Source: Pseudonocardia sp. CNS-004
Lineage (GTDB): Bacteria; Actinomycetota; Actinomycetes; Mycobacteriales; Pseudonocardiaceae
Direction of reading: 5' to 3'
DNA: 64,000 nucleotides
Assembly (NCBI GenBank): GCA_001942185.1
Contig: MKJV01000064.1
Location: 1 to 64,000 of the forward strand
This document shows, piece after piece, positions 9,257 through 19,144 of the stretch (position 1 is the stretch's first letter; every line of letters begins with the position of its first letter). Below the pieces are notes generated by a model that saw nothing but the letters and a program-made list of their open reading frames with translations, was not told the origin of the DNA and searched no databases. The position numbers and the translations under genes were made by a program.

Positions 9257-10255
9257 TCAGCGCAGGGCCACGAGCACGCGCCGCAGCGCCGCGAGCCTGC
9301 CGCGCCGGAGCCTGCCGTCGGCGACCAGCGTGTCGAGCGCGCATTCCGGGTCGGCGGGCGGGCCCAGGTGGCCGCAGCCGCGTGGGCAGTCCTCGATCGC
9401 GTCCGCGAGGTCGTCGAAGGCGGCGGGCACGTCGTCGGGCGTGATGTGGGCGAGGCCGAACGAGCGGATGCCGGGGGTGTCGACCACCCAGCCCTTTCCG
9501 AGCTCGTCGGGCAGGGGGAGCGCGAGCGCCGCCGTGGTGGTGTGCCGGCCCTTGCCCACGGCCGATACGGCCCCGACGGCCCGTGCCGCGTCCGGGACGA
9601 GCACGTTGACGAGCGTCGACTTGCCGACCCCGGAGTGGCCGACGAGCGCGGAGACCCGGCCGCCGAGCACCTCCGCGAGCGCGGCGGGTTCCCGGTCGCG
9701 CCGGGTGACGATCACGGGGAGGTCCAGCTCCCGGTACTGCGCGGCGAACGGCTCGGGGTCGGTGAGGTCGGCCTTCGTCAGGCACAGCACGGGCGCGAGC
9801 CCACCGGCGTAGGCGGCCACCAGGCAGCGGTCCACGAAACCGGTGCGCGGCGGCGGGTTCGCGACGGCTGTGACGATCACCAGTTGCTCGGCGTTGGCCA
9901 CGACCACCCGCTCGTACGGGTCGGTGTCGTCGGCCGTGCGCCGCAGCACCGTGCGCCGCTCCTCGACGCGCACGATCCGGGCGATCCTGTCGACGGCCCC
10001 GGAGAGGTCACCGACCAGGCCCACCCGGTCGCCGACGACGATGGGGGTGCGGCCCAGCTCGCGGGCACGCATCGCGACGACGGGGGGCCGCGCCGCGTCG
10101 CCGTCGATCGCGCACGTCCAGCGGCCGCGGTCGACGGTGGTGACCATCGCCTCCACCGCGTCGGCGTGGTCGGGGCGGCGCTTGCTGCGCGGCCGCGAGC
10201 CCCGGCGCCCGGGGCGGACCCGGACGTCGGACTCGTCGTACTCGCGAGCTCTCAC
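9257..10255 (-). CDS. rsgA: Ribosome small-subunit-dependent GTPase A
   Basis: An intact 332-residue circularly permuted GTPase that helps 30S subunit maturation. An N-terminal OB-fold ([20 protein letters not shown]) is followed by the G4-like LCLTKADL, then the P-loop [13 protein letters not shown]2 KGRHTTTAA and G3 DTPGIRSF in permuted order. A C-terminal zinc site has CPRGCGH and a later Cys in PECALD. GTG 10255 overlaps the aroA stop by four bases, so it is coupled to aroA, the same pair as Rv3227-Rv3228. Confidence 0.95.
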   Translation of the reverse strand: MRAREYDESDVRVRPGRRGSRPRSKRRPDHADAVEAMVTTVDRGRWTCAIDGDAARPPVVAMRARELGRTPIVVGDRVGLVGDLSGAVDRIARIVRVEERRTVLRRTADDTDPYERVVVANAEQLVIVTAVANPPPRTGFVDRCLVAAYAGGLAPVLCLTKADLTDPEPFAAQYRELDLPVIVTRRDREPAALAEVLGGRVSALVGHSGVGKSTLVNVLVPDAARAVGAVSAVGKGRHTTTAALALPLPDELGKGWVVDTPGIRSFGLAHITPDDVPAAFDDLADAIEDCPRGCGHLGPPADPECALDTLVADGRLRRGRLAALRRVLVALR

Positions 10256-11547
10256 GCTGCGAGCAGCGCCGTCCAGCGGGCCGGGAAGTCGGGGATCGTC
10301 TTCGCGGTGCAGCCGATGTCGTCGATCTCGCGCCCGGCACGACGAGCCCCACGAGCGCACCCGCCGTGGCCATCCGGTGGTCGGCGTAGGCGCCCCACGG
10401 ACGACCGGCAGGGGCGGTGAGGGGTGCGGGCCTGATCTCCAGGCCGTCCGGGGTCTCGGTGACGTCCCCGCCGAGGGCCGCGAGTTCGGTGGCGAGCGCG
10501 GCCAGGCGGTCGGTCTCGTGGCCGCGGATGTGGGCGACGCCGCGGATCCGCGACGGCCCGCCTGCCAGCGCGGCCACCGCTGCCACCGTGGGCGTCAGCT
10601 CGCTGGCGTCGTGCAGGTCGACGTCCACGCCGGCGAGCTCGGCGGGCCCGCTCACCGTCACCCCTGCGGGGCCGGAGGTGACCGTGCAGCCCGCCTGCTG
10701 CAGCACCGAGAGGATCTCAGTGCCCGGCTGGGTGGAGCCTGCGGGCCAGCCGGCCACCGTGACCTCGCCGCCGGTGATGGCCGCTGCGGCGAGGAACACC
10801 GCCGCGTTCGACAGATCGGGCTCCACGACCCAGTCGCGGGCGGCGACCGGGCCGGGGGCGACCCGCCACGTGTTCGGCTCCGCGTCGTCGACGTCGACCC
10901 CGGCCTCCCGCAGCATCGCCACCGTCATCTCGATGTGCGGCAGCGACGGCACCGGCTTGCCATCGTGGTGCACCGTCACGCCCTTGTCGTAGCGGGCGCC
11001 GACAGCAGCAGCCCGGAGACGAACTGCGACGACGCCGAGGCGTCGATCACCACGTCCCCGCCGGTCAGCCCACCGGTGCCGTGCAGCACGAATGGGAGCG
11101 ACCGCACCACGGACCCGGCCGAGCCGGGAGGGCCCTCGATCCGGGCGCCGAGGGCGCGCAGCGCGTCCAGCACGGTGTCCATCGGCCGCTCGCGGGCGCG
11201 CGGGTCGCCGTCGAACGTCACCGGCCCGTCGGCGAGCGCGGCCGCGGGCGGCACGAACCGCATCACGGTGCCGGCGAGCCCGCAGTCGACGTTCCCGCCG
11301 CCGCGCAGCCCGTCGTGGCCGGCGAACTCGACCCGCTCGCCGTCGACCTCGACCGGTACGCCCAGTGCGCGCAGGGCCCCCACCATCAGCGCGGTGTCGC
11401 GCGAGGTGGGTGCCCCGGAGACGGTGGCCCGCCCGCCGGAGAGCGCGGCGAGCAGCAGCGCCCGATTGGTCACGGATTTGGAGCCCGGCACGCTCACCCG
11501 GCCGCGGACGGCGCGGCGGCGTGCGGGGCGGGCCAGGGTGTGGTCAC
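10252..11547 (-). CDS. aroA: 5-enolpyruvylshikimate-3-phosphate synthase (three apparent frameshifts)
   Basis: Makes EPSP from shikimate-3-phosphate and PEP in chorismate biosynthesis. From GTG 11547 it begins [13 protein letters not shown] and reads [19 protein letters not shown], the PEP/S3P-binding segment. Later blocks are [11 protein letters not shown], then [16 protein letters not shown], the signature near ESDR replaced here by [17 protein letters not shown], and the end [19 protein letters not shown]. Phase changes near 11515, 11000 and 10334 are each one missing base, two of them GCGGCC- or GGGCCG-like contexts. An essential gene broken three times is strong evidence for sequence error. 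Its start overlaps the LysR stop. Confidence 0.9.
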
Positions 11548-12443
11548 CCCGCCATGATTCCGCATGCCGCCGGCGGCGGGCTCGCGCAGTGGAAGCACGA
11601 GTCGGTGACGACCTGGACGGCGGGCCTGCGGTCGCCGGAACGCCACACCACGGCCAGCTCCGCGGGGCCCAGGTCCAGGACCGGGCGGTGCACGACGTCC
11701 TCGCGCCGGTGGATCACGCAGCTGCCGGCCGGCTGCAGGAGCACGCCTTCCCCGGCGGCGACCATCTCGTACGCCTCGTCGGCGGTGATGGCTTCCCCGG
11801 CGATCGACGGTGGTGCGGTCCTGCGGCCCGCGGCGAGCCAGAAGTCCCGCATCGGACCGGCCGAGGCCGGCAGCGCGACGAACGGCTCGTCGGCGATGTC
11901 GGCGAACCGCAGGGTGGACCGAGCGGCCAGCCGGTGCCCGGCGGGTAGGGCCACACCGCGGTCCTCGACGGCGATCCGGCGGGTCGGGAGACCTGCGGGC
12001 ACCGGCAGCCATGCGAGGGCGACATCGACCGCGCCGGCCGTCAGACCGACCGCCGGGTCGTCCCACGGGACCTGCCGGAACCGCAGCCGCCATCCCGGCA
12101 GCCGCTCCTGCATGGTCGCGGTGATCGTGGGGACCAGCCCGCGCCCGATCCGCGAGTGGAAGCCGACCGTGAGCGTGCGACCGGCCAGCCGCACGTCGTC
12201 GGTGGCGGCCTCCCACTCCGCGACGAGCGCCCGGGCTCGCGGCAGGAACGCCGCGCCCGCCGCCGTGAGACCCACCGTGCGGTGCCCGCGGGTGAACAGC
12301 TCGGCCCGCAGGTGTGCCTCGAGCTGCCGGATCTGCTTCGAGAGCGCCGGCTGGGAGACGAACAGCCGTTCCGCGGCCCGCGTGAAGCTCAGTTCCTCGG
12401 CGACCGCGAGGAAGTAGCGCACGTCCTGCACGCGCACGTTCAT
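11544..12443 (-). CDS. LysR-family transcriptional regulator
   Basis: An intact 299-residue regulator. The N-terminal winged helix-turn-helix is [20 protein letters not shown] followed by [18 protein letters not shown], the LysR signature. The C-terminal periplasmic-binding-protein-like effector domain spans about residues 90-280. ATG 12443 is preceded by a possible upstream GTG. Its stop overlaps the aroA start, and it lies divergent from the quinone-reductase remnant across about 60 bases, so it probably once controlled that gene. Confidence 0.85.
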   Translation of the reverse strand: MNVRVQDVRYFLAVAEELSFTRAAERLFVSQPALSKQIRQLEAHLRAELFTRGHRTVGLTAAGAAFLPRARALVAEWEAATDDVRLAGRTLTVGFHSRIGRGLVPTITATMQERLPGWRLRFRQVPWDDPAVGLTAGAVDVALAWLPVPAGLPTRRIAVEDRGVALPAGHRLAARSTLRFADIADEPFVALPASAGPMRDFWLAAGRRTAPPSIAGEAITADEAYEMVAAGEGVLLQPAGSCVIHRREDVVHRPVLDLGPAELAVVWRSGDRRPAVQVVTDSCFHCASPPPAACGIMAG

Positions 12444-12504
12444 CACCACAGGTTATGCAAGCCGGTCTTGGACGAGGTCGGGCCCGGGGACGGAAGGTGG
12501 GCCG

Positions 12505-13162
12505 GTGCGAGCCATCGTCCACGACCCCGCTGCGGGCCTGCGGCTGTCCGACGTCCCCGACCCCGAACCGCGGCCCCACGAGGTGCTGATCGAGGTGCGG
12601 GCCGCGTCGCTGAACTTCCTCGACGTCGCCTACCGGGACCACAACCTCGCGCCGGCGGCGTGCCCGGCGTCGACGCGGCAGGGATCGTGATCGCCCCCGC
12701 CGCGGACGGTTCCGGACCACCGGCCGGGAGCCGGGTCGTCACGTTCGCGATGGGCGGCGCGTGGACGCGATCGGTGCCCGCGAGGTGGTGACCGAGCTGG
12801 TGGACGTCCGCGAACCGGTGGCCGGGGTGATCGAGAACGTCGGTGGGGCGTTGCTCGGCGAGGCGTTCGGCCTGCTCGGCGAGGACGGGGTGGCGGTGAG
12901 CGTCGGGCAGGCGTCCGGCCGGCCGAGCACGATCGACTTCGAGGCCGAGCGGCGGCGCGGCCCCGCGGGCCGCCGCGTGGAGGCGTTCGTCGTCGGGCTC
13001 GGAATGGCACCGGACCTCGCGATCCTGCTCGACCTGGTCGCGCGCGGCGCGCTCGACCCGCAAGTGGGCCGGCGCGACTCCTGGCTGCGGTTCGCCGACG
13101 TGGTGCACGACCTGCGGGACCGCAAGATCACCGGCAAGGCAGTCCTGGAGATCGGGGGATGA
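12505..13162 (+). pseudogene. Quinone oxidoreductase remnant lacking its NADPH-binding core
   Basis: The N-terminus of a zinc-free MDR/quinone reductase (VRAIVHDPAAGLRLSDVPDP then EVRAASLNFLDVAYR) runs, with a phase change near 12655, to GSRVVTFAMGGAW. The sequence then jumps at about 12765 to DAIGAREVVTELVDVREPVA and the normal C-terminus ending GKAVLEIGG. Roughly 100 residues, including the glycine-rich Rossmann motif, are absent. Restored lengths of this family are about 310-320 residues, so this copy cannot bind NADPH. The loss could be biological or an assembly collapse. The following gene overlaps its stop by ATGA. Confidence 0.75.
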
Positions 13163-14001
13163 CGATGGAACTGGGTGTGAACGGGTTGAACGCCAAGGCG
13201 GCGCTCGCGCGGCCGTCACCGCGCGCCTCGCGCGGCTCGTCGAGGACCTCGGGTACACGTCGTGGTGGGTCGGCGACCACGTCGTGCTGCCGACCCGCGC
13301 ACGCCGGACTCCCCGATGGACCCGCGGGACCCCATCCTCGACCCGCTCGTGCACCTGACCTACGTCGGCGCGCTCACCTGCCGCGTCGAGCTCGGCACCG
13401 GGATCGTGATCCTCCCGCAGCGCAACCCGCTCGTGCTCGCCAAGCAGGCCGCGAGCCTGGACGTGCTGAGCGGCGGCCGGCTCCACCTCGGCGTCGGTGC
13501 CGGTTACCTGGAGCCGGAGATGACCGCGGTCGGCGTGCCGTTCGCGGACCGGGGCAGGCGCACCGACGAGTACATCGACGCGATGGTGCAGCTGTGGACA
13601 GAGGATCGGCCGCGCTTCGACGGCTGCCGCGTGCGCTTCGCCGACGTCGACGCCCATCCGCGCCCGGTGCGTGCCGGCGGCCCCCGGATCGTCGTGGGCG
13701 GGCACAGCGACGCCGCGCTCCGCCGCGCGCTCACCCGGGGGCACGGCTGGTTCGGCGTCGGCACCCCCGACGAGCTGGCCGCCAACCTCGCCCGCCTCGA
13801 GCGGGTGGCCGCCGAGGTCGAGCGGCCCGCCCGGCTGGGCCACCTGGAGATCACGGCGATGCAGCTGCAGCCCGTCGACCACGCCGCCGCCGATCGGTTC
13901 GCCGAACTCGGCGTCGACCGGCTGCTCGTCTACCCGCTCCCGCTGGAGGACCCGACGACATCGCCCGCTTCCTCGAACGGCACGCCGGGCTGGTGCGCTG
14001 A
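13159..14001 (+). CDS. LLM-class F420-dependent oxidoreductase (three apparent frameshifts)
   Basis: A TIM-barrel flavin/F420 oxidoreductase of about 281 residues after repair. It begins MTMELGVNGLNAKAALA, continues RLVEDLGYTSWWVGDHVVLP, and carries family blocks VELGTGIVILPQRNPLVLAK and LDVLSGGRLHLGVGAGYLEP. The C-terminus reads DDIARFLERHAGL. Phase changes near 13210, 13288 and 13957 are each one missing base; two have CCGGAC reduced to CCGAC. It is translationally coupled to the reductase remnant. The substrate is unknown. Confidence 0.8.
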   Translation: MTMELGVNGLNAKAALARPSPRASRGSSRTSGTRRGGSATTSCCRPAHAGLPDGPAGPHPRPARAPDLRRRAHLPRRARHRDRDPPAAQPARARQAGREPGRAERRPAPPRRRCRLPGAGDDRGRRAVRGPGQAHRRVHRRDGAAVDRGSAALRRLPRALRRRRRPSAPGACRRPPDRRGRAQRRRAPPRAHPGARLVRRRHPRRAGRQPRPPRAGGRRGRAARPAGPPGDHGDAAAARRPRRRRSVRRTRRRPAARLPAPAGGPDDIARFLERHAGLVR

Positions 14002-14051
14002 TCCGGAGCCCGGTGGGAGCCGGACCGCCGCGATGCGGGCACGATGGAGGC

Positions 14052-14844
14052 ATGTGCGGCCGATACGCCTCCATCAAGGCCCCCGCGGACCTCGCCGACG
14101 AGTTCCGCGCCGTCGACGCCACCGACGGTGCGGCGCAGACGGACTACAACGTCGCGCCGACCAAACAGATCGTCACGGTGGTCGAGCGGCACCCGCGCGA
14201 CGCCGACGGCACCCCCGACCCGGACCGCACCGAGCGCACGCTGAGATGGTGCGCTGGGGCCTGGTGCCGTCCTGGGCGAAGGACCCGAAAGCCGGCGCCC
14301 GCATGATCAACGCGCGGTCGGAGTCGGTGGCCACCAAGCCGGCGTTCCGCCGGGCGCTCAACGCCCGCCGCTGCCTGATCCCCGCCGACGGATGGTTCGA
14401 GTGGCAGCGGGGGCCCGAGCACAAGCAGCCGTACTACACCCACTACGCCGACGGCAGCTCGCTCGCCATGGCAGGCCTGTGGGAGTACTGGAAGCCCAAG
14501 GACGACCCGGACAACGAGTACTCGGACGGCCTCGTGACGGCCACCGTGCTCACCACGGACGCCGTCGGTCCACTCGCCCAGATCCACGACCGGATGCCGC
14601 TGGTGCTTCCGCCGTCCGCGTGGGACGCGTGGCTGGACCCGGACCGGCGAGCCGACGACGAGCGATCGCGTCGCTGGTCGCGCCGCCCTCGCCGGATCTC
14701 GTGGAGAGGCTGGAGCTGCGGCCGGTGTCGGCGCTGGTCAACAGCGTCCGCAACAACGGCCCTCAGCTGCTCGAGGCGCTGCCGGAGCAGGACGTGCGCG
14801 AGCCGCTCCAGCTGGACCTGCTGGCGGGACCCAACCCGTCGTGA
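14052..14844 (+). CDS. SOS response-associated peptidase, YedK/HMCES family (two apparent frameshifts)
   Basis: Forms a DNA-protein crosslink that shields abasic sites in single-stranded DNA. The initiating Met is followed by Cys2 in MCGRYASIKAP; Cys2 is the crosslinking residue in this family. Further conserved features are YNVAPTKQIVTV, VRWGLVPSWAKD, INARSESVATKPAFRRAL, RRCLIPADGWFEWQ and the His in IHDRMPLVLP. Phase changes near 14242 and 14663 are single missing bases. It is the equivalent of Rv3226c beside aroA. The hydrolase gene starts inside its stop. Confidence 0.92.
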
Positions 14845-15448
14845 GCGACGGTGTGACGACCGAGGTCCCCACCCCGCACGGCCCGGCGCGGATCACCCGC
14901 CGCGACGCCGACGGACCCACCAGTGGGCTCCTGCTGCTGGGCCACGGCGCGGGCGGCGGGGTCAGCGCGCCCGACCTGCTGGTCGCGGCGGGTGCCGCGC
15001 TCGCACTCGGCGTGCACGTCGGGCTCGTCGAACAGCCCTACCGGGTCGCGGGCAGGCGGCCCCCGCGCCCGCCGCGCAGCTCGACGCGGCGTGGCTCGCC
15101 GTGGTGGAGCACGTGCGCGCCGACCTGCCGATCGTCGTCGGGGGCCGCAGCTCGGGTGCGCGGGTGGCCTGCCGCACGGCCACGGCGGCCGCGGCGGCGG
15201 GTGTGCTGTGCCTCGCGTTCCCGGTGCACCCGCCGGGGAAGCCGGAGAAGGACCGGCTGCCCGAACTGGCACAGCCGACCGTGCCGATCCTGGTGGTGCA
15301 GGGGCAGACCGACCCGTTCGGCCGCCCCGAGCCGGCCCCCGGCCGGGAAGTGGTGCTCCTACGGGGCGACCACAGCCTGAAATCCGACGCCCCGGGCCTC
15401 CGGCAGGCGGTGTCCTCCTGGCTGGAGGAGCTGCTGACGCAGCCGTAG
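14841..15448 (+). CDS. Alpha/beta hydrolase, KANL3/Tex30-like (apparent frameshift)
   Basis: A short serine hydrolase of about 202 residues. Recognisable parts are the oxyanion strand LLLLGHGAGGG, the nucleophile elbow VVGGRSSGARVACR with Ser in GRSSG, the acid-region strand TVPILVVQGQTDPFG, and the catalytic His in LLRGDHSLK. One base is missing near 15060 (a GGGCCCCC-type run). GTG 14841 overlaps the YedK stop, so the two are coupled, as in other actinobacteria. The substrate is not predictable. Confidence 0.8.
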
Positions 15449-15473
15449 CAACGCCGGCGAGGTCGGGGCGCCC

Positions 15474-15947
15474 TCAGCTTGCTATCGGCGCGTACTTCGC
15501 CTCGCACAGGCGCACCAGGTCGGCGGGGGTCAGCTCGATCTCCAGGCCGCGGCGGCCGCCGCTGCAGAAGATCGTGTCCCAGCGCTGCGCCGACTCGTCG
15601 ACCACCGTCGGGAGCCGCTTTCGCTGCCCCAGCGGGGAGATGCCGCCTGCCACATAGCCGGTGACGCGCTCGGCGGCCGCCACGTCGGCCATGCGGGCCC
15701 GCTTCCCGCCTGCGGCGCCGGCGAGCGCCTTCAGATCCAGCGTCGCCGAGACCGGTACGACGCCCACCGTGAGCGCACCGTCGACCTCGGCGACCAGTGT
15801 CTTGAACACCCGCTCGGGGTCCAGCCCCAGCCGCTCGGCGGCCTCCGGGCCGTACGCCTGACCGGCGCCGTGGTCGTACGTGTGCACCTCGTGGGTGATC
15901 TTCTGCCTCACCAGCAGCGCCGTCGCCGGTGTGCCCTTGCCTGCCAC
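15474..15947 (-). CDS. ybaK: YbaK/EbsC-type Cys-tRNA(Pro) deacylase
   Basis: An intact 157-residue trans-editing protein that hydrolyses cysteinyl-tRNA(Pro). It starts GKGTPATALLVRQKITHEVH, contains the conserved substrate-pocket lysine in VFKTLVAEVDG, and later GYVAGGISPLGQRKRLPTV, whose GGxSPxG loop is the family signature. GTG 15947 is used; upstream sequence reads through without homology. It is convergent with the hydrolase gene and back-to-back with sigH. Confidence 0.9.
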   Translation of the reverse strand: MAGKGTPATALLVRQKITHEVHTYDHGAGQAYGPEAAERLGLDPERVFKTLVAEVDGALTVGVVPVSATLDLKALAGAAGGKRARMADVAAAERVTGYVAGGISPLGQRKRLPTVVDESAQRWDTIFCSGGRRGLEIELTPADLVRLCEAKYAPIAS

Positions 15948-15977
15948 GCCGCGGACACTAGGCCACTCCTTGCACGG

Positions 15978-16003
15978 GGAATCACCTGGCGTCCCGGGGT
16001 GTT
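15978..16003 (+). promoter_or_regulatory. SigR/SigH-type autoregulatory promoter
   Basis: GGAAT at 15978-15982 and GTT at 16001-16003 are separated by exactly 18 bases, matching the established GGAAT-N18-GTT consensus recognised by Streptomyces SigR and related to mycobacterial SigH promoters. Transcription would start near 16010, only a few bases before GTG 16013, so the long form of the sigma factor could be read from an almost leaderless mRNA. Confidence 0.75.
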
Positions 16004-16012
16004 GACGCAGCC

Positions 16013-16872
16013 GTGACACAGGCAGTGATGGACGGCTCGCGCGCCGCTCGGGTGCGCCCACCGGGCTCGGCGCGGCGGCGCGGCGTACCCTCGGAGCGTC
16101 ATGCGGTCGCCACCGGGGTGGCCGTTCCCGAGGTCGCCGGACGGGCGATCCGGCGCGAGAGGAGCGCGGTGCCGGGCACCGAGCGAACGGCCGATGCCGT
16201 CGAGACCCAGCTCGACGCGAGCGCGGTCGACGAGAGCACGGTCGACGAGAGCGCAGCCGCCGAGCAGACGGGCGACTCCGAGGAGTCCGCCCAGGAGCGT
16301 GCGGCGCGGTTCGAACGCGACGCCATGCCGCTGATCGACCAGCTGTACGGCGCCGCGCTGCGCATGACGCGCAACCCGGCTGACGCCGAGGACCTCGTCC
16401 AGGAGACCTACCTCAAGGCCTACTCCGCGTTCCGCACGTTCCGCGCGGGCACGAACCTGAAGGCCTGGCTGTACCGGATCCTCACCAACACCTACATCAA
16501 CGGCTACCGCAAGCGGCAGCGCCAGCCGGTGCAGGCGCCCACCGAGGAGATCACCGACTGGCAGATCGCGCAGGCCGGTGAGCACACCTCGCAGGGGCTC
16601 CCGTCGGCCGAGATGGAGGCGCTGGACCGGCTCCCCGACAACGACGTGAAGGCTGCGCTGCAGCAGCTCCCCGACGACTTCCGGATGGCGGTGTACCTCG
16701 CCGACGTCGAGGGCTTCGCGTACAAGGAGATCGCTGACATCATGGGCACCCCCATCGGCACCGTGATGTCCCGGCTGCACCGGGGCAGGCGGCAGCTGCG
16801 GGATCTGCTCACCGGCACCGCTCGTGACCGCGGGTTCTGCGCGGACGGCAGGAGGAGGGGGTCTCCTCATGA
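16013..16872 (+). CDS. sigH: Thiol-oxidative-stress ECF sigma factor SigH/SigR (apparent frameshift)
   Basis: Directs RNA polymerase to disulfide-stress genes (thioredoxin and related systems in known members). Sigma region 2 is [40 protein letters not shown] and [19 protein letters not shown]. Region 4 is [20 protein letters not shown], then [19 protein letters not shown]. Two starts are plausible: GTG 16013 directly after the SigR-type promoter, and GTG 16169 behind a strong GAGAGGAG. This recalls the SigR'/SigR pair of Streptomyces. One base is missing near 16833, after which the end reads EEGVSS with the stop overlapping rshA. Confidence 0.92.
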
Positions 16873-17213
16873 GTTGCGGCAACCACCACGACACCGACTG
16901 CTCGGAAGTGCTCGCCGAGGTGTGGCTCTTCCTCGACCACGAGTGCGACGACGGCCGGCGCAAGCTGCTCGCCCAGCACCTGGACGAGTGCGAGCCGTGC
17001 CTGTCCGAGTACGGCATCGACGAGAAGCTGAAGCGGCTGCTCGCCGCGAAGTGCGGCGGTGAGCACGCGCCGGCAGGGCTGAAGGACCGGCTGCGCCAGC
17101 AGATCCGCGTGGCCGTGCTGGAGCAGGCCGAGGTCACGGTGGAGAAGGGGCCCGAGGGCACGACCACCACCACGGTCGAGGTGCGCAGCACCCGCATCGA
17201 GCAGCGCGGCTAG
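16869..17213 (+). CDS. rshA: Zinc anti-sigma factor RshA/RsrA
   Basis: An intact 114-residue redox-sensitive anti-sigma factor that binds SigH until its zinc-site cysteines are oxidised. The ZAS motif H-x3-C-x2-C is HLDECEPC (His37, Cys41, Cys44) and an upstream conserved Cys11 lies in [11 protein letters not shown]. The ATG overlaps the sigma-factor stop, giving the coupled 1:1 expression usual for sigma/anti-sigma pairs. The C-terminal threonine-rich tail [14 protein letters not shown] is variable in the family. Confidence 0.93.
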   Translation: MSCGNHHDTDCSEVLAEVWLFLDHECDDGRRKLLAQHLDECEPCLSEYGIDEKLKRLLAAKCGGEHAPAGLKDRLRQQIRVAVLEQAEVTVEKGPEGTTTTTVEVRSTRIEQRG

Positions 17214-17274
17214 AGACTGTTCGCGCATCTGTTGCGTGGCGGTGCCAGTGGCGGTGCGGGTTGCGTGCTCCCCC

Positions 17275-17291
17275 AAGCGGCTCCGCCGCTT
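17275..17291 (+). terminator. Hairpin after rshA
   Basis: AAGCGGC and GCCGCTT pair across a three-base loop and are followed by TTCGG. The position 60 bases after the rshA stop suits termination of the sigH-rshA transcript. Confidence 0.5.
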
Positions 17292-17304
17292 TCGGAAGAC
17301 GCCA

Positions 17305-17332
17305 GGAGCGAGCGGTGGGTTCCGCTCGCTCC
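17305..17332. terminator. Strong hairpin between rshA and bL37
   Basis: An 11-bp perfect stem (GGAGCGAGCGG and its complement) with a six-base loop sits 12 bases downstream of the bL37 stop on the minus strand and after rshA on the plus strand. There is no long T-run, so it may act as a bidirectional stop or as an mRNA-stabilising hairpin. Confidence 0.5.
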
Positions 17333-17344
17333 CGCGCGGCAGGC

Positions 17345-17419
17345 TCAGGTGTTGGGCTTCTTGCCGTGGTTCGCGCCCTTCTTGTTGCGGTCGCGACGCT
17401 TGCGTGCGCGCTTGGACAT
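17345..17419 (-). CDS. Ribosomal protein bL37
   Basis: A 24-residue, very basic protein, MSKRARKRRDRNKKGANHGK plus PNT. bL37 is a small actinobacterial 50S protein, known in mycobacteria, that sits near the sigH-whiB1 region and has the same K/R-rich start and NHGK-[KR]-PN end. A good ribosome-binding site (GGAGGG, seven bases before ATG 17419) supports translation. It lies on the opposite strand between rshA and pdtaS. Confidence 0.85.
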   Translation of the reverse strand: MSKRARKRRDRNKKGANHGKKPNT

Positions 17420-17504
17420 GCTCGACCCTCCTTCGGTCCGCGGGATACGCCGATTCTCCCACGTGGTTTCATGAAGCCGAGTACGGACCGGGAGGCTGCG
17501 TCGG

Positions 17505-18993
17505 GTGTCCACCCTGAGTGAGCTGCTCGCCGAGCACACCGAGATGCGCGGCGACGCCGTCGAGCACCTCCAGCGCGTGGTGGCCGAGTGGCAACTGCTG
17601 GCGGACATGTCGTTCGCCGACTTCCTGCTGTGGATTCCCTTAGCGGGGACCACCCTCGCGGGCGGCACCGAGTTCCTCTGCGTGGCCCAGGCCCGGCCCA
17701 CCACGGCACCCACGGCCCACCCCGAGGACATGGTGGCGGCCCGGATCGCCGTCTCCGACGGCCCGCAGCTGCGGCGGGCGGTCGTCGAGGGGCGCATCTG
17801 CCGCGAGGAGAACCCGCGCTGGCACCTCGAGGTGCCGGTGCGGCGCGAGACGATCCCGGTCCGGTACGGCCGCTCGGTGATCGCGGTGCTGTCGCGCGAC
17901 ACGAACCTCGCGATGCCGCGGGTGCCCAGCCCGCTGGAGATCGCCTACCTCGGCAGCGCGTCCGACCTGTGCCAGATGGTCGCCGACGGCACGTTCCCGC
18001 CCGCTGCTGAGGCCGTGGGGGCCGTCAGCAGCCCGCGGGCAGGTGATGGCCTCGTCCGGCTCGACGCACACGGCCTCGTCGCGTACGCGAGCCCCAACGC
18101 GCTCTCGGCGTACCACCGGATGGGCCACGCGAGCGACCTCGTCGGGGCGGTGCTCGCCGGCACCATGCGGGAGCTGGTGCACGACCCGTTCGACGCGGCG
18201 GAGGTCGCGGACCGGATCGAGGGTGCGCTCGACGGCAAGCACTCGTTGCGCATGGAGGTCCGTGCCCGCGGGGCGGGATGCTGGTGCGCGCGATCCCGCT
18301 GCGGCCCCGCGGCGACGCCGCCGGTGCACTGGTGCTGGTGCGCGACGACCCGATGTGCGCCGCCGCGACATGGCGCTGCTGTCGAAGGACGCGACGATCC
18401 GGGAGATCCACCACCGGGTCAAGAACAACCTGCAGACGGTGGCGGCGCTGCTGCGCCTGCAGGCGCGCCGCACGGCCATCCCGGAGGCGCGGATCGCGCT
18501 CGCGGAGAGCGTGCGGCGGGTGAACTCGATCGCGCTGGTGCACGAGGCGCTGTCGGTGTCGGTTGCCGAACGGGTGGACCTCGACGAGCTGGTCGACAAG
18601 GTGCTGCCGGCGATCGGCGACGGCGCCACCGCGGAGTCACGGGCGAAGGTGCGCCGTGAGGGCAACTTCGGCACGCTCCCCGCCGCTCTGGCCACCCCGC
18701 TGGTGCTGGTGCTCACCGAGCTGGTGCACAACGCGCTCGCCCACGCCTTCGACCCCGGACGGGCGGGGGAGGTCGTGGTGTCGGCCCACCGCTCCGACGG
18801 AGAGCTCGAAGTGGTGGTCGGCGACGACGGGCGGGGTCTCCCGGAGGGGATGGACCTCGAACGGTCCACGGGCCTGGGGCTGCAGATCGTGCGGACCCTC
18901 GTCGACTCGGAACTCGGCTCGGCCCTCGAGGTTCGGCCCCGTCCGGGAGGCGGAACGGAGGCCGTCATCAAGCTCTCGCTGAGGGGGCGCTAG
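17505..18993 (+). CDS. pdtaS: Sensor histidine kinase PdtaS (two apparent frameshifts)
   Basis: A cytosolic histidine kinase; in mycobacteria PdtaS phosphorylates the RNA-binding antiterminator PdtaR. An N-terminal GAF-like domain (about 1-140: VVAEWQLLADMSFADFLLW) is followed by a PAS-like domain (LVRLDAHGLVAYASPNALSA). The HisKA_2 phosphoacceptor is IREIHHRVKNNLQT and the ATPase has LVLTELVHNALAHAF with DDGRGLP and GLGLQIV. Phase changes near 18276 (in a run of G) and near 18352 (CCGGAT to CCGAT) are single missing bases. GTG 17505 has GGGAGG upstream. No response regulator is adjacent. Confidence 0.92.
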
Positions 18994-19144
18994 CCTGCTC
19001 CATGAGGTCGCTGGTCCAGCGGGCGTGGTCGCGCCGCCCGGACCGTCGGCCCCTCCGGAGCAGCCCCCGCGTGCGCCCGGTGCAACGACCGCGGCGGAGC
19101 CGGGTGCAGTCCGGCTTCGGGCCCGCGGTTGGGGAAGGAGGGAG

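Noticed and set aside
17221..17344. Hairpins after rshA as a CRISPR or repeat array
   Set aside because: The two hairpins differ in sequence and there is no repeat-spacer periodicity.
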